From Mucilaginibacter sp. (GTDB taxonomy: Bacteria > Bacteroidota > Bacteroidia > Sphingobacteriales > Sphingobacteriaceae): a stretch of DNA of 12,027 bases. Below the pieces are notes generated by a model, which saw only the letters and a list, made by a program, of their open reading frames with translations, had not been told where the DNA came from and searched no databases. The stretch lies in NCBI GenBank assembly GCA_019235595.1, contig JAFAKI010000304.1, forward strand, positions 1-12,027, read 5' to 3'. Position numbers and translations under genes: made by a program. Below, in pieces: positions 6,901 through 12,027 of this stretch; positions within the stretch are counted from its first letter, which is position 1; each line of letters starts with the position of its first letter.

Positions 6901-7485
6901 ATGAAATCCATCTGTATCTTTTGCGGGGCTAATTTCAACGGCGACCCTGTTTTAAGGGAAGCTGCCGAACAATTGATCGAGGTGATGTTCAATAGGAATA
7001 TCAGCCTGGTTTTTGGTGGCGGAAAAGTCGGCATGATGGGGTTGCTGGCGGATGAAATGATCAGTCGAGGTGGGAAAACGATAGGGGTGATCCCGCAATT
7101 CCTGATGGACAAAGAAGTTGGCCATACCGGATTAACCGAATTACACATCGTGGAGACCATGCATCAGCGTAAGCAATTGATGAATGATCTGTGCGATGCC
7201 ATCATCATGCTTCCCGGTGGTTTTGGAACATTAGAAGAATTTTTTGAAGTGCTGACCTGGCTGCAGCTTGGCCTTCATAATAAGCCGATAGGGGTACTCA
7301 ATGTGAACGGCTTTTATGATTACCTGCTCAAACAGATGGATGTAATGGTTGAGCAAAAATTCCTGAAACCCACCAACCGTAGACTGGTACTTACATCCAG
7401 AGAGCCAATAGAACTGGTTAGCTTGATGGAAAATTTCAATGCCGTTCCTGATGATGTTTGGTTTAAGGATAGGAATCTGACGTAA
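6901..7485 (+). CDS. LOG family (TIGR00730) Rossmann-fold nucleotide phosphoribohydrolase
   Basis: A 194-residue protein of the LOG/TIGR00730 family. Members hydrolyse N6-modified AMP (cytokinin riboside monophosphates) or plain nucleoside monophosphates to the base and ribose 5-phosphate. The nucleotide-binding loop is GGGKVGMMG (residues 39-47), a conserved arginine is R90 in ETMHQRK, and the signature PGGFGTLEE spans 105-113, with E112/E113 covering the catalytic glutamate. The full length fits the family and no signal peptide is present. The specificity cannot be told from sequence; in a non-plant-associated bacterium a nucleotide salvage or clean-up role is as likely as cytokinin production. 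It follows guaB on the same strand across repeat spacer C and converges on the cupin gene. Its TAA stop overlaps the first word of spacer D. Confidence 0.93.
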   Translation: MKSICIFCGANFNGDPVLREAAEQLIEVMFNRNISLVFGGGKVGMMGLLADEMISRGGKTIGVIPQFLMDKEVGHTGLTELHIVETMHQRKQLMNDLCDAIIMLPGGFGTLEEFFEVLTWLQLGLHNKPIGVLNVNGFYDYLLKQMDVMVEQKFLKPTNRRLVLTSREPIELVSLMENFNAVPDDVWFKDRNLT

Positions 7486-7560
7486 GTCTTAAGTCGGGGG
7501 AGTCTTAAGTCAAAAGTCTTAAGTTGTGTTTTGACTCACGACTCAAGACTTCCGACTCAA
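7484..7560. repeat. 3'-end word-repeat hairpin spacer D (word AAGTCTTAAGTC)
   Basis: The 12-mer AAGTCTTAAGTC occurs at 7484-7495, 7500-7511 (first base G) and 7514-7525 (last base T). The right half carries GACTCAAGACTT (7540-7551) and flanking GACTCA words; 7540-7551 is complementary to the left words at 11 of 12 positions. The first word starts within the LOG stop codon (TAA 7483-7485), and the last GACTCAA word contains the cupin stop (TCA 7557-7559, TGA on minus). The convergent genes thus share one symmetrical 3' structure. Confidence 0.8.
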
Positions 7561-7856
7561 AAAAATATCACCCAGGTCATAAAATCATCTGTAAAATTCT
7601 CGAAGCGATGTTTTACTCCTGCCTTTACAAAAAGTACGTCGCCTGGTTTAAAGGTGGTTCGTTCTTCTCCGTTTAAAAATACCCCATTTCCGCTAATCAC
7701 GACATATAATTCATCCTGTTTATGCGGCGTTTGCGGGTCGTGCTTTTTTGGCCGGTATATCTCGACAGACATGGTGCCATGCTCCATCACTTTGGCAAAT
7801 AATTGACCATGTGCCTGATCTAATTTTTCCAGGGCTTCCGTTATACTAACTTTCAT
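7557..7856 (-). CDS. Small single-domain cupin protein
   Basis: A 99-residue protein with one cupin barrel. Motif 1 reads TPHKQDELYVVISGNG: H45 and E49 have the right spacing to G56, but the first histidine of the usual HxH is Thr43. Motif 2 is GDVLFVKAGVKHRF with H83. A metal site of two His and one Glu could remain, or the protein may bind little metal. Such minimal cupins have varied or unknown substrates, so none is assigned. It is cytoplasmic by sequence. It is divergent from tRNA-Thr and convergent with the LOG gene. Its last codons run into a T-stretch whose TGA stop belongs to spacer D. No clear -7 box was found in the 61 bp before its start. Confidence 0.88.
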   Translation of the reverse strand: MKVSITEALEKLDQAHGQLFAKVMEHGTMSVEIYRPKKHDPQTPHKQDELYVVISGNGVFLNGEERTTFKPGDVLFVKAGVKHRFENFTDDFMTWVIFF

Positions 7857-7878
7857 TCTGAATAAATAACTTTTTGTT

Positions 7879-7886
7879 TATGTTTG
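7879..7886 (+). promoter_or_regulatory. -7 promoter box for tRNA-Thr
   Basis: TATGTTTG matches TAnnTTTG exactly. The expected transcription start is near 7893, about 25 bases before the mature tRNA 5' end at 7918. The would-be -33 region falls at the start of the divergent cupin gene. Confidence 0.55.
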
Positions 7887-7917
7887 TCGTAACAGCTACT
7901 AAAAAGATCACAATTAA

Positions 7918-7990
7918 GCCGACATAGCTCAGCTGGTAGAGCAAATCATTCGTAATGATTAGGTCGCAGGTTCGAATCCCGTTGTCGGCT
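7918..7990 (+). tRNA. tRNA-Thr (anticodon CGT)
   Basis: A 73-base cloverleaf. The acceptor stem GCCGACA (7918-7924) pairs fully with TGTCGGC (7983-7989), and the discriminator is T7990. The D arm is GCTC/GAGC, the anticodon stem AATCA/TGATT, and the loop TTCGTAA places CGT at 7951-7953, which reads ACG (threonine). The T loop is TTCGAAT. The T stem GCAGG/CCCGT has an A-C mismatch in the middle (7968 against 7980) and a G-T pair at its base; all other stems are intact. CCA is not encoded. The T-run at 7992-7996 may serve as terminator and overlaps the stop codon of the convergent DUF488 gene. Confidence 0.96.
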
Positions 7991-7995
7991 CTTTT

Positions 7996-8346
7996 TCAAC
8001 TTATTTCTTTAATAAATTGCTGCAACACCAGGGCGTGGTTATGCTCTTCATCTCTGGCGGCAAATAAAAGGGTAACTGTTCCGTGTTTCTTAATATCATC
8101 CAAAAGCTCATGCACAGCGGGCGAGTTCTTTAGCTCATTATGATAAGCGAGTTTGAACATTTCCCATTTGTCGACCATGTGGTTAAACTCCTTTCGTAAT
8201 TCCGTAGACGGCGCTATCTCCTTTAGCCATTTATCGATATGAGAATTTTCTTTCTTTATGCCACGCGGCCACAGCCGGTCTATTAGAATGCGATAGCCGT
8301 CGTCCTCTGAGTAAGGTTCATATATCCTTTTGATTTTAACAGGCAT
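7996..8346 (-). CDS. DUF488 family protein (YeaO-like)
   Basis: A 116-residue protein matching the DUF488/YeaO pattern: IKRIYEPYSEDDGYRILIDRLWPRG (about residues 4-28) and the late motif VTLLFAARDEEHNHALVLQQFI (about 91-112). The biochemical function of this widespread family is not established. It has no signal peptide or membrane segment and its length is normal. Its stop lies 6 bases from the 3' end of tRNA-Thr on the other strand, so the two transcripts meet end to end. It diverges from the DUF1801 gene over a 59-bp spacer with a self-complementary -7-like box. A joint role with DUF1801 is possible from the arrangement only. Confidence 0.9.
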   Translation of the reverse strand: MPVKIKRIYEPYSEDDGYRILIDRLWPRGIKKENSHIDKWLKEIAPSTELRKEFNHMVDKWEMFKLAYHNELKNSPAVHELLDDIKKHGTVTLLFAARDEEHNHALVLQQFIKEIS

Positions 8347-8375
8347 GATAATTGGTTTTGTGAGAATTAAGTCCC

Positions 8376-8383
8376 TAAATTTA
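8376..8383. promoter_or_regulatory. Palindromic -7-like box between DUF488 and DUF1801
   Basis: TAAATTTA differs from TAnnTTTG at one position and, being its own reverse complement, presents the same box to both strands. It lies 22 bases before the DUF1801 ATG (8406) and 29 bases before the DUF488 ATG (8346). On the plus strand TTGG (8352-8355) sits 20 bp upstream. It could be a shared bidirectional promoter; AT-rich chance is the alternative. Confidence 0.3.
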
Positions 8384-8405
8384 AAAACATATTATCATTA
8401 AAATC

Positions 8406-8873
8406 ATGCCTAAAGAAGAAGTTAACGACCTGGTGAAATTCCTTTTACCTTACCCCGATAAGGTAAAGGCGGCTGCTTTGTGGCTGCGCGAATTTGTATG
8501 GGACTTGTACCCTGATACCAATGAACTGATTTATGATAACTATAATGCGGTGGCATTTGGCTGGTCACCTACCGATAAAGCAGGTGACGTATTTTGCAGC
8601 ATAGCCGTTTTTGCTGATCATGTCAACTTCGGCTTTAATCATGGCGTAGATATAGAAGACCCGGGCAATATGCTTTTAGGAGATGGCAGCCAGTACCGTT
8701 ATGTCAAAGTCAGGCACAGGGACGATTTTCAGGAATGGTATATGAAGCAATTGCTGGAAGAAGCATATCAAAATTCGTTGTCCAATATGAAGCCGGTTAA
8801 AAATCCGGTAAAAGGGGCTACTATCGTTAAATCTATATCTCCTGTTAAGCGAAGGCCGGGGATTAGAGATTGA
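8406..8873 (+). CDS. DUF1801 domain protein
   Basis: A 155-residue protein resembling DUF1801 (YdhG-type) proteins, which adopt a frataxin/CyaY-like alpha-beta fold and have no firmly known activity. Visible marks are VKFLLPYPDKVKAAALWLREFVWDLYPDTNELIYDNYNAVAFGWSP (about residues 9-55), FCSIAVFADHVNFGFNHGVDIEDP and the basic segment RYVKVRHRDDF near 98-108. The C-terminal tail after residue 130 (VKNPVKGATIVKSISPVKRRP) is basic and probably disordered. There is no signal peptide. The last three codons and the TGA stop (8862-8873) are built from the repeat word ATTAGAGATTGA of spacer E, so the I-R-D end of the protein is effectively encoded by the repeat. Confidence 0.85.
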   Translation: MPKEEVNDLVKFLLPYPDKVKAAALWLREFVWDLYPDTNELIYDNYNAVAFGWSPTDKAGDVFCSIAVFADHVNFGFNHGVDIEDPGNMLLGDGSQYRYVKVRHRDDFQEWYMKQLLEEAYQNSLSNMKPVKNPVKGATIVKSISPVKRRPGIRD

Positions 8874-9001
8874 GTTTAGAGATTAAAGATTAGTTGATTA
8901 GAGATTAGTTTTACTGACTCAGATGCAATTTCTATAATCCTCACAATTATTACCTTTACGATATTCCAACTAATCTCCAATCTCTAATTAACTAATCTCT
9001 A
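8861..9001. repeat. 3'-end word-repeat hairpin spacer E (word GATTAGAGATTAGTT)
   Basis: The left half repeats GATTAGAGATT-type words (8861-8871, 8876-8886, 8896-8910). The right half repeats AACTAATCTC (8968-8977) and AACTAATCTCT (8990-9000). Perfect arms include 8899-8910 with 8990-9001 (12 bp) and 8862-8872 with 8978-8988 (11 bp). The left edge encodes the last codons of DUF1801; the right arm ends 3 bases before the ATG of the carboxylase. TACCTTTA (8951-8958), one base off the -7 consensus, lies in the loop and could start the carboxylase transcript. Confidence 0.85.
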
Positions 9002-9004
9002 TCT

Positions 9005-10633
9005 ATGAACCTCGAATTTAATAAAAATGAAGATATAAATAAGCAGTTGTTATTCGATCTGCAAACACGGCTCAAAAAAGTGCACGCGGGAGGCGGAGAA
9101 AAGGCGACTGCTAAACAAAAAGAAAAAGGCAAAATGCTGGCCCGTGAGCGGGTTTCATACCTCATCGATAAAGGTAAACCCTGGCTGGAGATCGGTGCTT
9201 TTGCCGGGGATGGGATGTATACAGAACATGGCGGTTGCCCGTCTGGTGGGGTAGTGTGTGGTATAGGGTACATATCTGGCCGTCAGTGTGTGATTGTTGC
9301 TAATGACGCTACTGTAAAGGCCGGCGCGTGGTTCCCGATAACAGCAAAGAAAAACCTCCGTGCACAGGAAATTTCAATCGAAAATAGACTGCCCATTATT
9401 TACCTGGTTGACTCAGCAGGTGTGTATTTACCCCTTCAGGATGAGATTTTTCCAGATAAGGAGCACTTTGGACGCATCTTCCGTAATAATGCCGTTATGA
9501 GCAGTTCGGGCATTATCCAGATCGCCGCCATAATGGGTTCATGCGTAGCAGGAGGGGCTTATCTGCCTATTATGAGCGATGAAGCGATGATAGTAGATGG
9601 CACAGGCTCTGTTTTCCTGGCGGGGTCATACCTCGTGAAATCAGCTATTGGAGAAGATGTCGATAATGAAACGCTCGGCGGTGCTACCACCCATTGTGAA
9701 ATATCCGGCGTTACCGATTACAAACAACCCAACGACCAGGCATGCCTCGATTCGATCCGCAATATTATGAGTATGGTGGGTGATTACACCAAAGCCGGGT
9801 TCGACAAGATAGAACCAGCCACTCCCAAACAAGCTGAAAAAGAGATTTATGGCATTTTGCCGGAAAATCGTGAAAAGCCCTATGATATGAAAGAAATTAT
9901 AGGCAGGTTGCTGGATAATTCTGATTTTGAAGAGTACAAAGCAGGATATGGGCAGTCGATAGTCTGCGGTTTGGGCAGGGTTGATGGCTGGGCAGTGGGT
10001 ATTGTCGCTAATCAGCGTAAGGTGTTGAAATCTAAGAAAGGTGAGATGCAGTTCGGCGGCGTGATCTATTCGGATTCAGCAGATAAGGCTACCCGCTTTA
10101 TCATGAACTGTAATCAAAAGAAAATTCCGCTCGTTTTCCTTCAGGATGTGACCGGTTTTATGGTTGGTAGTCGTTCCGAACAAGGTGGGATCATCAAAGA
10201 TGGCGCAAAAATGGTAAATGCGGTATCCAATTCTGTTGTACCAAAGTTCACGTTTATCATAGGTAATTCTTACGGGGCAGGTAACTATGCCATGTGTGGA
10301 AAAGCTTATGACCCACGTTTGATTTATGCTTGGCCATCAGCGAAAATTGCAGTAATGGGTGGCGCGCAGGCTGCCAAAACATTGCTGCAAATACAGGAGT
10401 CGGCAATGAAAGCAAAAGGAGAAGAAATCAGCCAGCAAAAAGAAGAAGAATTGTTAAAACAAATCACCGACCGTTACAACTCGCAAACTACACCATACTA
10501 CGCCGCAGCCCGGCTCTGGGTTGACGGCATCATCGATCCGCTGGAAACGCGCAAAGTAATCTCGATGGGTATAGAAGCTGCAAATCATGCCCCAATTGAG
10601 AAGCAGTTTAATGTGGGGATTATACAAACTTAG
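9005..10633 (+). CDS. Acyl-CoA carboxylase carboxyltransferase (beta) subunit, methylcrotonyl-CoA carboxylase-like
   Basis: A 542-residue biotin-dependent carboxyltransferase that moves CO2 from carboxybiotin to an acyl-CoA. The text fits the methylcrotonyl-CoA carboxylase beta branch best: LPLQDEIFPDKEHFGRIFRN, then GSCVAGGAYLPIMSDE (G178-Y186) in the N-terminal crotonase-like half, and FLQDVTGFMVG with GNSYGAGNYAMCG (G420-G432) in the C-terminal half. The two Gly-rich loops supply the oxyanion holes. MCC would place it in leucine degradation; propionyl- or geranyl-CoA specificity cannot be excluded. No biotin carboxylase/BCCP alpha subunit and no leucine-pathway gene is in this window, so the partner must be elsewhere. 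It begins 3 bases after the right arm of spacer E, and its TAG stop starts spacer F. Confidence 0.93.
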   Translation: MNLEFNKNEDINKQLLFDLQTRLKKVHAGGGEKATAKQKEKGKMLARERVSYLIDKGKPWLEIGAFAGDGMYTEHGGCPSGGVVCGIGYISGRQCVIVANDATVKAGAWFPITAKKNLRAQEISIENRLPIIYLVDSAGVYLPLQDEIFPDKEHFGRIFRNNAVMSSSGIIQIAAIMGSCVAGGAYLPIMSDEAMIVDGTGSVFLAGSYLVKSAIGEDVDNETLGGATTHCEISGVTDYKQPNDQACLDSIRNIMSMVGDYTKAGFDKIEPATPKQAEKEIYGILPENREKPYDMKEIIGRLLDNSDFEEYKAGYGQSIVCGLGRVDGWAVGIVANQRKVLKSKKGEMQFGGVIYSDSADKATRFIMNCNQKKIPLVFLQDVTGFMVGSRSEQGGIIKDGAKMVNAVSNSVVPKFTFIIGNSYGAGNYAMCGKAYDPRLIYAWPSAKIAVMGGAQAAKTLLQIQESAMKAKGEEISQQKEEELLKQITDRYNSQTTPYYAAARLWVDGIIDPLETRKVISMGIEAANHAPIEKQFNVGIIQT

Positions 10634-10737
10634 TTATCAGTGACCAGTTAATCAGTTAATCAGTGATTAGTTTGGATATCGCCTGATAACTGATCACTGA
10701 TTAACTGATTAACTGATCACCGGTTAACTGGTCACTA
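10631..10737. repeat. 3'-end word-repeat hairpin spacer F (word CAGTTAATCAGT), 28-bp stem
   Basis: Bases 10645-10672 pair with 10688-10715: 28 bp with one G-T pair and a 15-base loop, built from CAGTTAATCAGTTAATCAGT. A competing or extending outer stem joins 10639-10651 with 10724-10736 (13 bp, perfect). AGTTATCAG (10632-10640), whose first two bases belong to the TAG stop, is complementary to 10683-10691. The arms can therefore pair in several registers. It is the strongest hairpin in the window and probably ends or stabilises the carboxylase transcript. Confidence 0.9.
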
Positions 10738-10832
10738 ACGTAAAACTTTTGCTACACACTCGAATACCAGGCTGTTTCCACAACAAAATTGGAACAATTT
10801 ATGTTAGCAAATACAGTGATAATTATCCCAGC

Positions 10833-11030
10833 ATGTTCCACGAAGTTATTGCGGCTACAGGCGGCGTTTTATTTATAGCATTAGGAATAACAAGGCAACG
10901 GGAGCGGAAACACCTGATAATTGCAGGAGCGAAGGCTGAAAGTCCACTGGTATGGGAAGCCTTTGTAATATGCGGTGTATGCCTTGTGCTTTTCTCGCTT
11001 GGATTAATCATATACCAATTGTCCAAATAA
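10833..11030 (+). CDS. Two-helix membrane protein resembling a DUF3592 protein without its middle domain
   Basis: The ATG at 10833 gives 65 residues; an earlier in-frame TTG (10749) would add 28 residues with no recognisable pattern and sits just after hairpin F. Helix 1 is about residues 5-18 (VIAATGGVLFIALGI), followed by the basic stretch TRQRERKHLIIAGAKAE; helix 2 is about 43-62 (FVICGVCLVLFSLGLIIYQL). This matches both ends of the next protein (VLVVWGFRRRNKRIKLLENG at the start, VIFGLGVVFLIIAAIIL at the end), with the same distance from the Met to the first glycine pair. The central soluble segment of about 65 residues is missing. It could be a tandem copy reduced by in-frame deletion, or an independent small membrane protein. 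Function unknown. Confidence 0.65.
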   Translation: MFHEVIAATGGVLFIALGITRQRERKHLIIAGAKAESPLVWEAFVICGVCLVLFSLGLIIYQLSK

Positions 11031-11088
11031 AACAGGTAAGAGAGACATTAGTATTGTGTCTACGAACCCAAATCCATATCTTTCAGCC

Positions 11089-11490
11089 ATGACTGAATTC
11101 ATGCTACTTGTAGTTGGCTCCGTCTTGGTAGTATGGGGTTTTAGAAGACGAAATAAACGTATTAAACTTTTGGAGAATGGGGTGACAACTGAAGGCGTTG
11201 TTGTATCCATCGAAAGGTCGCAATCATCTTCTGACGACGGGGTGTATACGTACAGACCGGTCGTAAAATTTCCTATAGGAGATAATGAATTCGTAACCAA
11301 ATCCCCCGAACTCTATACTAACCCATGCCCCTATAAAGAGGGAGAAACGATAAAAGTTATTTATGACCGCAATGATGTCGACACTTTTAGTTTGAACGAC
11401 GGGCCGACTGTTTTTGCAGAAATAGTTATATTCGGTTTAGGCGTAGTTTTTTTAATTATCGCTGCTATAATTCTGATGGTCAATCACTGA
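11089..11490 (+). CDS. DUF3592 family membrane protein
   Basis: A 133-residue protein. A transmembrane helix at about 3-17 is followed by the basic RRRNKRIKLLENGVTTEGVVVSIE, a soluble beta-rich segment with YTYRPVVKFPIGDNEFVTKSP, KEGETIKVIYDRNDVDTFSL, and a C-terminal helix at about 110-130. This is the DUF3592 order: helix, rrr..LL..G....G.V, beta domain with P...F, G..V.V.Yd, helix. The function is unknown. A GTG at 11056 would add 11 residues; I prefer the ATG at 11089 because it aligns residue for residue with the start of the preceding paralogue. It follows that gene on the same strand. No DUF3592-specific partner is seen. Confidence 0.82.
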   Translation: MTEFMLLVVGSVLVVWGFRRRNKRIKLLENGVTTEGVVVSIERSQSSSDDGVYTYRPVVKFPIGDNEFVTKSPELYTNPCPYKEGETIKVIYDRNDVDTFSLNDGPTVFAEIVIFGLGVVFLIIAAIILMVNH

Positions 11491-11524
11491 TAAGAAATAA
11501 TCTAATTCCTTTTACTATCCCGGC

Positions 11525-12027
11525 ATGAAAAAACTGTTACTTCTTTTCTCATCACTGGTTGTCACTAGTGTATACGCCCAAAATGCACGTCAAATTCACG
11601 ATAAAGCTATACTTGTTGATACTCATAATGACGTGATCTCCAATGAACTGATTACCAAATTCGATCTTTCTAAACGGCAAGCTACCGGAAACTTCGACCT
11701 GGTGCGCGCAAAAGAAGGCGGTTTAGACGTGCAGGTTTTTTCCATCTGGTGTGGTGGGGAATATGGAAAGGGCACAGCCTTCAAATTTGCCAATAGAGAG
11801 ATCGATTCGCTGGATGCACTGATAAAACGCAATCCTGGCAAGATGGTACTGGTACGAAGCGCTGGGGAACTGGAAAAGGCAGTTGCTCAGCGAAAATTTG
11901 CAGCGATGATCGGTGTAGAAGGCGGACATATGATTGAGGATAGGATGGATTACATTGATGCCCTCGCAAAACGGGGCATGAGGTATCTTACCCTCACCTG
12001 GAACAATAGCACCTCATGGGCTACGTC
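11525..12027 (+). CDS. Membrane dipeptidase (peptidase family M19), N-terminal part
   Basis: The reading frame is open to the window end, giving the first 167 residues of a protein usually near 400. A signal peptide MKKLLLLFSSLVVTSVYA with probable cleavage after residue 18 sends it to the periplasm. The zinc motif DTHND (H34 and D36) and GVEGGH with the bridging E132 are those of M19 (renal-dipeptidase family) enzymes, which cleave dipeptides including D-amino-acid forms. In YLTLTWNNSTSWA the position that is His in TLTHN of renal-type enzymes is W159. The second pair of zinc histidines would lie beyond the window. No -7 consensus was found in the 34-bp spacer before the ATG, so it may be read together with the DUF3592 gene. 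Confidence 0.92.
   Translation, partial: MKKLLLLFSSLVVTSVYAQNARQIHDKAILVDTHNDVISNELITKFDLSKRQATGNFDLVRAKEGGLDVQVFSIWCGGEYGKGTAFKFANREIDSLDALIKRNPGKMVLVRSAGELEKAVAQRKFAAMIGVEGGHMIEDRMDYIDALAKRGMRYLTLTWNNSTSWAT

Noticed and set aside
9005..10633. Methylmalonyl-CoA decarboxylase or propionyl-CoA carboxylase assignment
   Set aside because: Not excluded for substrate, but the LPLQDEIFPDKEHFGRIF and FLQDVTGFMVG texts follow the methylcrotonyl-CoA carboxylase beta pattern more closely.
461..10740. Hairpin spacers as insertion sequences or a dispersed REP/MITE family
   Set aside because: The six spacers do not share a sequence, have no target-site duplications that I can see, and no transposase or tyrosine-type transposase gene is in the window.
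10749..10832. TTG start adding 28 residues to the small membrane protein
   Set aside because: The added residues show no conservation with the DUF3592 neighbour, whose start aligns exactly with the ATG at 10833.
11049..11056. TAGTATTG as a -7 box for the DUF3592 gene
   Set aside because: It has a mismatch in the TTTG part and the only TTG upstream (11019-11021) is 27 bp away instead of about 20; cotranscription with the preceding gene is simpler.

Overview
The window looks like chromosomal DNA from a Bacteroidota bacterium, most likely Sphingobacteriaceae (Mucilaginibacter/Pedobacter-like; this genus-level guess is inference from protein flavour). Starts lack Shine-Dalgarno sequences, several genes and the tRNA carry the Bacteroidota -7 box TAnnTTTG, and the small 'PRPP synthetase-like' protein, the tandem M16 peptidases, the IMP dehydrogenase C-terminus and the dipeptidase all read as that phylum. 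I see no transposase, integrase, phage gene or CRISPR array.

Layout: a small conserved protein (121-468, +) converges on two tandem paralogous helical proteins (574-1125 and 1150-1710, -). A divergent promoter region leads to two M16-family peptidase subunits (1935-3170 with the zinc site, 3306-4586 without it), probably one heteromeric protease. An orphan SUKH/SMI1-KNR4 protein (4594-5076, -) converges on them by 7 bp. guaB (5253-6728) and a LOG-family nucleotide hydrolase (6901-7485) follow, the two purine-nucleotide genes of the window. Then come a small cupin (7557-7856, -), tRNA-Thr(CGT) (7918-7990, +), a DUF488 protein (7996-8346, -) and a divergent DUF1801 protein (8406-8873, +). A methylcrotonyl-CoA-carboxylase-like carboxyltransferase (9005-10633) is followed by two related membrane proteins (10833-11030 and 11089-11490), the first seemingly a DUF3592 protein without its middle domain, and by the start of a secreted M19 dipeptidase (11525 onward, cut by the window end).

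The most unusual content is between the genes. Six spacers (about 461-583, 3167-3301, 6723-6894, 7484-7560, 8861-9001 and 10631-10737) have one architecture but six different sequences: a short word of 7-12 bases is repeated in the left half and its reverse complement is repeated in the right half, giving hairpins of up to 28 bp. All six lie at gene 3' ends, none lies in a purely divergent spacer, and in each the word copies run across the stop codon of the neighbouring gene. In three cases the right arm ends within 12 bases of the next start codon. This looks like a locally generated, 3'-end-associated repeat class that a sequence-family search would miss.
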